Assembly: GCA_001510575.1 (NCBI GenBank)
Contig: LNGK01000005.1
Span: forward strand, 3,867,795 to 3,931,794
Origin: Knoxdaviesia capensis
Lineage: Eukaryota > Ascomycota > Sordariomycetes > Microascales > Gondwanamycetaceae
DNA: 64,000 bases
Direction of reading: 5' to 3'
This document shows positions 56,686 to 64,000 of this stretch, in pieces. The notes below the pieces were generated by a model. It ran no database searches, was not told the origin of the DNA, and saw only the letters and a program-made list of their open reading frames with translations. The translations under genes were made by a program, and so were the position numbers. How positions within the stretch are numbered: position 1 is the first letter of the stretch; the number at the start of each line of letters is the position of its first letter.

Positions 56686-58026
56686 ATGTCCGTGGCAGCC
56701 CGTGCCTCCGACTGGAGCAAACTACCCCTGAGTTTGACGGAGCTCTGTATCGATACGGTCCTCAGATGTGGACAGTCGTTTCGATGGCGCAAAATCAATG
56801 ACGAATGGTCTTGCACTCTCCGTGGACGCCTGATTACGCTGCGCCAGGATCCGGAGGCGTTGCACTACCGAGTACAGTGGCCGAAGCCCAAGGCCGCCAA
56901 CTGGAAGCTTTCCACTCCGCCAGCATCCCTCAGCTCCGAGTCGCCCGGTCCCAGCGGAACGCCGGATCCGATGGACAACACCGAGAAGTTGCTTGAACAC
57001 TACCTCAGTCTCGATGTAGACTTGAATCAGCTGTACAAGGAATGGTCTGCGGCTGATCCTAACTTCCGGAAGCTGGCCGACGACTTCAATGGCATTCGGA
57101 TCCTGAGTCAAGATGCTTGGGAAGCCCTGATTTGCTTCATATGCAGCAGCAACAATAACATCTCCAGAATATCACAAATGGTACATGCCAATCTTAATAT
57201 CCGGAAAATTTTCACTAGAAAAGTGTCTAACTAACCTCAACCATCCCAGGTGCAAAAATTGTGTGTCAACTACGGGCCTCGAATTGGAACCATCGGAGAC
57301 GAGGTCTTTCATGACTTTCCGACGCCAGAATCCATGGTCGGAGACGATGTCGAGGCTACACTCCGGAGTCTAGGATTTGGCTACCGTGCCAAGTACATTG
57401 CGGACACGGCGCGGATTGTCGCATCTAAGCCGCCGGGATGGCTTGACAGTCTGCGGAACCCTAAGCACCCCAGCTTTGAGCCCCCCAAACGCAAACCTAC
57501 TCCGCCGCGCACGTATAAAGAGGCCCACGAAGAGCTTCTCCAGTTGAAGGGAGTTGGTCCAAAAGTTGCCGACTGCGTTTGCCTGATGGGGCTTGGGTGG
57601 GGTGAGTCTGTTCCCATAGACACGCACGTTTGGCAGATTGCCGTGCGAGATTACAAGTTCGGCAAGGGAAAAACGAAGACTTTCACCACCAGCTTGTATC
57701 ACTCTGTGGGAGACCACTTTCGGGAGCTCTGGGGAGACAAAGCAGGCTGGGCGCACTCAGTGCTCTTCACGGCTGACTTGCGCAGCTTTTCCGACCAGGC
57801 GTCGAAGAAGTCTCAGCTCAGCTCACCCAAGAAGGCGGTGAAAAAGGAGGAAGAGGAGGACAAGATCAAGCTGGCACCATCTCGCAAACGAAGCCGCGAG
57901 AGCATCCCGGCCGTGAAGCAAGAAGAGGACGAGAAGGCAGATGTTGGCTACAAGAGACAAAAAGGAGTGACATCGGCAAGCGGGGGAACAACAATGCGTC
58001 GGACGAGGTCTCAGAGGAACTTGTAA
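56686..58026 (+). CDS. ogg1: 8-oxoguanine DNA glycosylase/AP lyase (OGG1)
   Basis: Removes 8-oxoguanine opposite C and nicks the abasic site by beta-elimination in base excision repair. Two exons, 56686-57180 and 57250-58026, separated by a 69-nt intron; 423 aa. The junction restores ISRISQM|VQKLCVNYGPRIG. The N-terminal OGG_N domain has the family start (WSKLPLSLTELCIDTVLRCGQSFRW). The helix-hairpin-helix GPD module is LKGVGPKVADCVCLMGLG...VPIDTHVW: Lys270 matches the Schiff-base lysine K249 of human OGG1 and Asp289 matches D268. After about residue 345 there is a lysine/glutamate-rich, probably disordered tail with KKAVKKEEEED and RKRSRE (nuclear import). An alternative CTG frame extension at 56671 is not needed. 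Confidence 0.97.
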
Positions 58027-58441
58027 AATATCGTCTCGTTAGTATGAGCAAGCTTGATGCTCCTTGTTTCAATCTGACTCTTGATGTTGGAACCGCAAAC
58101 GAATAACCCTAATTTCCTGCAAAATCACAACCCATGTACAGTCTAAAACTCACGGCGCACTGTTCCAATGCACTGTTCTCGGCTAATTTTGCCGCCATTT
58201 TACCAACCATTCATTACTCATCCTTCACGCCAGAATTTTTTTCTTGTCGCCTTGGGATTTTTCTTCACGCGACAGGAAACGACATTCTCTTTTGCTTTCG
58301 GCTTCCCCCCTCCGTCATCATCATCATCATCTTTTGTCAAACTTTTTCTTCACACCACTCATGATATCGTATCATCGACAATTTTCTTTTCCGTGGCAAA
58401 GGTGAAGTTCTGAAATGGTCTCAACCTATCCCTAAATCACG
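58027..58441. promoter_or_regulatory. ogg1 3' flank and SF3B1 promoter
   Basis: 415 bp between two plus-strand genes. It contains AATAACCCTAATTTCC near 58103-58118 (telobox-like), a TCATCATCATCATC run at about 58316-58332 and a T/C-rich leader. No gene seen. Confidence 0.5.
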
Positions 58442-61400
58442 ATGTCTGACTCCGACTTCGAGACGATCCGACGGCTCCAGGCCGAGCGCAATGCGGCATC
58501 AGCTGCGAAGAAGGGTTCGCGAACCTTCGACCCTGCGAACCAGCGATCCGACACGTCGACCAAACAGAAACTGACCGACACCTTCGACACTGACCTCTAC
58601 GATCAAAATGGCGCCGACAAGTTTTCCGGATACCACACGTCGCTTCCAGTCGGAGATGCCGAAGACGAGGATATGGACGCTGCACCTGATTCCCGCCGGT
58701 CGCTGGTTGGCCAGTACACAGCTACGCGCGACATGATCGACGAGTTTGCCCATGGCAACGGCGTTGAGGAGGATGACATGCTAGCTGGACGCGGCGAGCG
58801 CAGCAACCGCATCTCTGACCGCGAAACCGATTACCAGAAGCGCCGGTTCGAGCGTGTGCTCACACCTACCCGGGCTGATCCGTTTGCCGCTAACCGCCAG
58901 GCCAGTGCAGCCGCCGACGGTGCAAGCTACCGCGACATCATGGATGAACGAGAGCTCGAGCGCGAGGAGCAACGCGTCCGCCAGGCCATTGAAGCGAAGC
59001 GCCGCGAAATCCGAGCCCCCGGGGACGACGATGACGACGAACAGCCGGCTGTTGAGCACCAACCGCTTCTGCAGAATGGCGACAAGGAGAACGCTGATTC
59101 GGGCTCCACTGATCAGGCTACTGCAGTCAAGAAGCGGAAGAATCGATGGGACGCGGCCCCTCCGGCGGCGCCTACCGAAAGCGAGGAGGCAAAGACAGAG
59201 CAAACACCGAAGCCCAAGCGGTCCCGGTGGGACCAAGCCCCCGCCCCGGTCGCCCCCGAGCCTGCCGGCAAGAAGAGATCCCGATGGGATCAGGCTCCCT
59301 CGACAGCTCCTGCTGGGGCCCCTGCCGCTGATGCTTCTACCGCCGTCCAACTCCCCCCAACTCCTGCTCCGTTTGGCGATGCCCCCGCGCGTAACGCTCC
59401 CATCAGCGACGAAGAACTCGACGAGCTGCTGCCTGGCGAAGACCAAGGATACAAGATCCTCGAACCTCCTCCGGGATACGAGCCCCTCCGTGCCCCTACA
59501 CACCGCGCGCCGGTAACTCTGACGCCGGCAACTGGCTTCACGATGCAGGACCCCGAGGCGGTCCGTCGCAGCGGCAAGGCGCTGAAAAACGAGATTCCGG
59601 GGATGAACGATCTCCAGTTCTTCAAGCCGGAAGACATGACGTACTTTGGAAAGCTTGCTGACAGTGCTGACGAGAGCAGCCTCACGGTTGACGAGATGAA
59701 GGAGAGAAAGATCATGCGGCTGCTTCTCAAGGTGAAGAACGGAACGCCTCCCATGCGAAAGACAGCTCTGCGACAGCTCACCGATAACGCGCGAAACTTC
59801 GGCGCGGGGCCCCTCTTCGACCAGATTCTTCCCCTCCTCATGGAAAAGACCCTGGAGGATCAGGAGCGCCACTTGCTGGTCAAGGTCATCGACCGCATCC
59901 TGTACAAGCTGGATGACATGGTGCGGCCATATGTGCACAAGATCCTCGTTGTCATTGAGCCGCTTCTTATTGACCAAGACTACTACGCGCGAGTAGAAGG
60001 TCGTGAAATCATCTCCAATCTCAGCAAGGCTGCCGGGTTGGCCACGATGATTAGCACAATGCGCCCCGATATCGACCATGCCGACGAGTATGTCCGTAAC
60101 ACCACTGCGCGAGCGTTTGCCGTCGTTGCCTCGGCGCTGGGAATTCCGGCGCTGCTGCCGTTCCTTCGTGCTGTGTGCCGAAGCAAGAAGTCATGGCAGG
60201 CCCGCCACACGGGCGTCAAGATTGTGCAGCAGATTCCCATTCTCATGGGATGTGCTGTGCTTCCGCATCTGAAGGGCCTGGTGGAGTGCATCTCGCCCAA
60301 TCTCAACGACGAGCAAACGAAGGTCCGGACAGTCACATCCCTCGCCATTGCCGCCCTCGCCGAAGCGTCCAACCCCTACGGTATCGAGAGCTTCGACGAT
60401 ATCCTCAACCCGCTGTGGACCGGAGCACGCAAGCAACGTGGTAAAGGCCTGGCGGGTTTCCTCAAGGCGGTTGGATACATCATTCCGCTGATGGACGAAG
60501 AGTACGCCAACTACTACACCAGCCAGATCATGGCGATTCTGCTGCGCGAGTTCTCATCCCCCGACGAAGAGATGAAGAAGGTCGTGCTCAAGGTGGTGTC
60601 GCAATGTGCAGGCACAGATGGAGTCACAGCTGGATATCTGAAGGAGCATGTCTTGGACGAGTTCTTCAAGAGCTTCTGGGTGCGGCGAATGGCGCTGGAC
60701 AAGCGCAACTACCGCCAGGTGGTTGAAACCACGGTCGACATTGGCCAGAAGGTTGGCGTCAGCGAGATTGTTGAGCGCATTGTTGTTAACCTGAAAGATG
60801 AGAGCGAGGCGTACCGCAAGATGACTGTCGAGACCATCGAGAAGATTGTGGCCAGCCTCGGCGCAGCGGACATTGGCGAGCGGCTGGAGGAGCGTCTGAT
60901 CGACGGCATGCTGTTCGCGTTCCAGGAGCAGACTGTTGAGGATGTGATCATGCTGAACGGCTTCGGCTCGGTGGTGAATGCGTTGGGAGTGCGCTGCAAG
61001 CCCTATCTCCAACAGATTGTCCACACCATTCTCTTCCGCCTCAACAACAAGTCGGCCACGGTCCGACAACAGGCAGCCGATCTGATTTCCCGCATCGCCA
61101 TGGTGATGAAGCAATGCAACGAGGATGCCTTTATGGGCAAACTGGGCATGGTGCTGTACGAATACCTCGGTGAGGAGTACCCGGAGGTTCTCGGATCGAT
61201 CCTCGGCGCCCTCCGATCGATCGTCACAGTGGTGGGCATCGCGCAGATGCAGCCGCCCATCAAGGACCTGCTGCCGCGGCTGACGCCGATTCTGCGCAAC
61301 CGCCACGAAAAGGTGCAGGAGAACACGATCGACCTGGTAGGGCGGATTGCCGACCGCGGGCCGGAGAGCGTGAACGCGCGCGAGTGGATGCGCATCTGCT

Positions 61401-62128
61401 TCGAGCTGCTGGACATGCTCAAGGCGCACAAGAAGGGCATCCGGCGGGCGGCGAACAACACGTTCGGCTTCATCGCCAAGGCCATTGGCCCGCAGGACGT
61501 GCTGGCGACGCTGCTGAACAACCTGCGCGTGCAGGAGCGCCAGTCGCGCGTCAACACGGCGGTGGCGATTGCCATAGTGGCGGAGACGTGCGCGCCGTTC
61601 ACGGTGCTGCCGGCGCTGATGAACGAGTACCGCGTGCCGGAGCTGAACGTGCAGAACGGCGTGCTCAAGTCGCTGTCGTTCCTGTTTGAGTACATTGGCG
61701 AGATGGCCAAGGACTACGTGTACGCCGTCACGCCGCTGCTGGAGGATGCGCTGATTGACCGCGACCAGGTGCATCGGCAGACGGCGGCGTCGGTCGTCAA
61801 GCACATTGCGCTGGGCGTGGTCGGGCTGGGCTGCGAGGACGCCATGGTGCACCTGCTCAACCTGCTGTACCCGAACCTGTTTGAGACCAGCCCGCACGTC
61901 ATCGACCGCATCATCGAGGCCATCGAGGCCATCCGCGTGGCTGTCGGCCCCGGCATGGTGATGAACTACGTGTGGGCCGGACTCTTCCACCCGGCGCGCA
62001 AGGTGCGCCAGCCGTACTGGCGGCTGTACAACGACGCCTATGTTCACGCGGCCGATTCGATGGTGCCGTATTATCCCAACCTCGACGAGGAACGCATCGA
62101 TCGGCCGGAGCTTGCCATTATTCTTTGA
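58442..62128 (+). CDS. Splicing factor 3B subunit 1 (SF3B1/Hsh155/Prp10)
   Basis: Largest HEAT-repeat subunit of the SF3b part of U2 snRNP; clamps the branch helix during spliceosome assembly. Single exon, 1228 aa (human 1304). The N-terminal 350 residues are acidic/basic and disordered, with three tryptophan ULM motifs: NRWDAAPP (W236), SRWDQAP (W263) and SRWDQAP (W282), which bind UHM domains of U2AF65-type proteins. The p14-binding segment follows (LPGEDQGYKILEPPPGYEPLR), then about 20 HEAT repeats that are highly conserved, such as TARAFAVVASALGIPALLPFLRAV, SKKSWQARHTGVKIVQQI and NDEQTKVRTVTSLAIAALAEA; the Lys in DEQTKVRT corresponds to human K700. The C-terminus AGLFHPARKVRQPYWRLYND is typical. 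From about 61.2 kb to the end, codons become much more GC-ending. Lack of any intron is notable beside the intron-rich U2AF gene. Confidence 0.97.
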   Translation: MSDSDFETIRRLQAERNAASAAKKGSRTFDPANQRSDTSTKQKLTDTFDTDLYDQNGADKFSGYHTSLPVGDAEDEDMDAAPDSRRSLVGQYTATRDMIDEFAHGNGVEEDDMLAGRGERSNRISDRETDYQKRRFERVLTPTRADPFAANRQASAAADGASYRDIMDERELEREEQRVRQAIEAKRREIRAPGDDDDDEQPAVEHQPLLQNGDKENADSGSTDQATAVKKRKNRWDAAPPAAPTESEEAKTEQTPKPKRSRWDQAPAPVAPEPAGKKRSRWDQAPSTAPAGAPAADASTAVQLPPTPAPFGDAPARNAPISDEELDELLPGEDQGYKILEPPPGYEPLRAPTHRAPVTLTPATGFTMQDPEAVRRSGKALKNEIPGMNDLQFFKPEDMTYFGKLADSADESSLTVDEMKERKIMRLLLKVKNGTPPMRKTALRQLTDNARNFGAGPLFDQILPLLMEKTLEDQERHLLVKVIDRILYKLDDMVRPYVHKILVVIEPLLIDQDYYARVEGREIISNLSKAAGLATMISTMRPDIDHADEYVRNTTARAFAVVASALGIPALLPFLRAVCRSKKSWQARHTGVKIVQQIPILMGCAVLPHLKGLVECISPNLNDEQTKVRTVTSLAIAALAEASNPYGIESFDDILNPLWTGARKQRGKGLAGFLKAVGYIIPLMDEEYANYYTSQIMAILLREFSSPDEEMKKVVLKVVSQCAGTDGVTAGYLKEHVLDEFFKSFWVRRMALDKRNYRQVVETTVDIGQKVGVSEIVERIVVNLKDESEAYRKMTVETIEKIVASLGAADIGERLEERLIDGMLFAFQEQTVEDVIMLNGFGSVVNALGVRCKPYLQQIVHTILFRLNNKSATVRQQAADLISRIAMVMKQCNEDAFMGKLGMVLYEYLGEEYPEVLGSILGALRSIVTVVGIAQMQPPIKDLLPRLTPILRNRHEKVQENTIDLVGRIADRGPESVNAREWMRICFELLDMLKAHKKGIRRAANNTFGFIAKAIGPQDVLATLLNNLRVQERQSRVNTAVAIAIVAETCAPFTVLPALMNEYRVPELNVQNGVLKSLSFLFEYIGEMAKDYVYAVTPLLEDALIDRDQVHRQTAASVVKHIALGVVGLGCEDAMVHLLNLLYPNLFETSPHVIDRIIEAIEAIRVAVGPGMVMNYVWAGLFHPARKVRQPYWRLYNDAYVHAADSMVPYYPNLDEERIDRPELAIIL

Positions 62129-64000
62129 GCCAGCCAGCTTGTGTTTCTTTTTTGTTCTTTCCTTCTCTCTCTCTCTCTCTCTGTCATAGTCTGCGTGTTC
62201 CCTGGATATCTGAATAATCTCGGACTGCTGTTTTTTTCTTTTCTTCACTTACTTTGGGAAGGCGAACTGGGCGGTTGCTTTAGAGAAATGGGATCTGGGG
62301 TTTTGTTACTGTTGTCTTCAAGTATTCTGTGTTAATCAGTGTGTATCTAGCGGTTCTGGTGGTACTCATTTCCCCTGAGTTCTTTGTTTCTCAACCAAAA
62401 TGTCTTCCAGTGATAGACTTCATAATATGAGATAATTGCCAACTACACTAACGGCATGCATGTACTTGTGGTGGTGCCACAGAAATCTGCGGCCGTGATC
62501 AAGGCCTGGTGTTAGGGTTAAACCCCATATTGAACGGGCACTTCCCTCTCCCGCCTGATGCCCAACATGCATGTCTACGACGTGTTTTGCAGGTCATTCT
62601 AGCGGCGGAAAACGCTATGTACTATGGCAAGGCACCCTGGAACACGGGCGTCAAAGCTGCAGATATGCAGGGCGTCGTCGCGAGAGGCGGTCAAAAGGCC
62701 CTTTTGCATTCCTTGGCAGCGGACAAGATGGCCAAAAGCAGGGGATGAAGACGCCGTTCAAGGATTGGACGTAGTCGCCATCATGGCGTGCGCTCTTAAA
62801 TGAGGACGAGAGTACTCTCTGTCTGTGGTGGTTGGGTGCTGTTGTGGGCAGCACAGCATCGCATCATCAGCTCGACAGGTATCAACCCTGCTGTCGGACC
62901 GCAATCGGCTCGATTCCCCGATAGACGATCGCCAGCACGATCGCCGTGCAAGTGCGTATCGTGTGCGCGATTTGAGCTGTCAGGGTGGAGGTCAGTCCGA
63001 TGAATGTCCGTGTGCTATTAGCATCAAGGCTGGGTGCTGGTTCTCGCGGGGGGGGGGAGAAGGCGTCTGTCCGGGTCCTGAAACCTGGTGATCTTCGCTG
63101 GAATACGTGATTTCGGGAGCTGTGCCATCACAGGTGACGGCTGCACTCCGCTCGCACGGCCTGGAAGGCAGACTTGTCATGTACTCGGCCTTGGGGGTGC
63201 TAGTGATTTCATTTCTGTCTACCGCATGTCGACTCTGCCGACAGGTGAGACCACGATGGCCCTTCTCCTCATGTATCCAGCGTAGCATCTGGGAATTCTT
63301 CATGGCCAAGTTCCATTCCTGCGCTGTGCAGGACCGAGTGACAGCACACACATGCAGACGCCTCTCTACCAGAGACATGCTCCCCTCCCATCAAGCTACG
63401 CCGGTTTGAGCGGGCTTGACTCTCTTTCCTCTTGCTGTCAGAAAAATATCGCACGACAAGGCGTGTAGTGGTGAAACATGAAATAAGACAGAAGCAGCAG
63501 ATTCTTCTGGAAAGGATCGCTTGGGAAGCACACCAGGCGACGACGTGAAGTGAAAAGACACACAGTGGCATCTGGCAAAGGGATGGCAAATTTACACACA
63601 CACTCTCTCTCTCTCGCGGGCAGGGTGGCGCAGCTTTGCAGGTGAGGAGGAGCAAGACACACGGAAGAGACAGAGAATCCATCAACTAGAACTGTGTGAC
63701 TGAGTTCTTCCCCCATCGGACGGTCACAGGAAGAACTGCCGTTCCAGGTGCAAAATGCCAGTGGCGGTCCGGGGCTTAAAATGGCGTTTGAGGACGGACT
63801 GGTCAAACATCCACCAAGTGACACTCATATACAATGAAAGTTGCCCGAGAGAGAGAGAAAAGGGGTCAAGAGAAGAAAGCAGAGACTTGAGGATCTATCT
63901 ATTCCGGGGCGTTTGGACTCCTGTCAGGTTCATTGTCGGCGTGAATGCCGCGAGATTCCCATTTCCTGGCGGCCCTGGTCAGAGGGGCGTTTGTTTCTAT
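62129..64000. other. Region right of SF3B1, nothing recognised
   Basis: The first 200 bases are a CT-rich 3' UTR. The rest has no recognisable gene. A TTAGGGTTAAACCCC site lies at 62512-62526, a G-run at 63050-63058, and CT/GA runs at 63602-63616 and 63847-63860. Open frames reach at most 138 codons and carry no domain I know. Confidence 0.55.

Noticed and set aside
60554..62248. 564-codon open frame on the minus strand opposite SF3B1
   Set aside because: Antisense shadow of the HEAT-repeat region with Arg/His/Gln-rich composition and no domain.

Overview
The window is nuclear DNA of a filamentous ascomycete, most likely a member of the Eurotiales (Aspergillus/Penicillium/Monascus relatives). 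The evidence is short introns (about 50-100 nt, a few near 450 nt) with GTANGT-like donors and CTAAC/YAG ends, CT-rich leaders, a HapB/NF-YA factor, an N-domain-less Hsp78, and ribosomal genes split by several small introns. The order placement is inference; no species can be named from the sequence alone. All gene models below were spliced by hand from the sequence and checked for reading frame across each junction.

Left part (1-4.3 kb): no convincing gene; one long GC-rich open frame with a small tandem repeat and a short telomere-like tract. 4.3-7.8 kb: dipeptidyl peptidase III (+), with a possible mitochondrial N-terminal extension and a 9-nt microexon. 9.4-10.5 kb: ribosomal protein eL6 (-). 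11.2-13.6 kb: mitochondrial disaggregase Hsp78 (+), divergent from eL6. 14.1-16.6 kb: vacuolar TRP-type cation channel Yvc1 (-). 17.9-19.2 kb: stand-alone APH/ACAD10-like kinase (-). 21.0-21.8 kb: HapB, the NF-YA subunit of the CCAAT-binding complex (-).

Centre (21.8-48.1 kb): a very gene-poor tract. It holds only one tRNA-Ser(AGA) at 31.4 kb and one intronless, low-complexity, unrecognised protein gene at 41.0-41.8 kb. It is rich in microsatellites, purine/pyrimidine-biased runs, and two clusters of CCAATCA boxes, the sequence that the HapB complex recognises.

Right part (48.1-62.1 kb): compact. FAN1 nuclease (-) is divergent from the COMPASS subunit Sdc1/Dpy-30 (+); then ribosomal protein uS15/S13 (-); the large U2AF subunit (-); OGG1 8-oxoguanine glycosylase (+); and SF3B1/Hsh155/Prp10 (+, 1228 aa, one exon). 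U2AF and SF3B1 are direct partners in branch-site/3' splice-site recognition, and both interaction surfaces (UHM and ULM motifs) are visible here. 62.1-64.0 kb shows nothing recognisable. I see no CRISPR array, no intact transposon and no secondary-metabolite cluster. I did not find a clearly new biological system; the best leads are the gene-poor centre with its CCAAT clusters and palindromes, the dual-start DPP3, and sharply bounded GC3-rich tracts inside genes.
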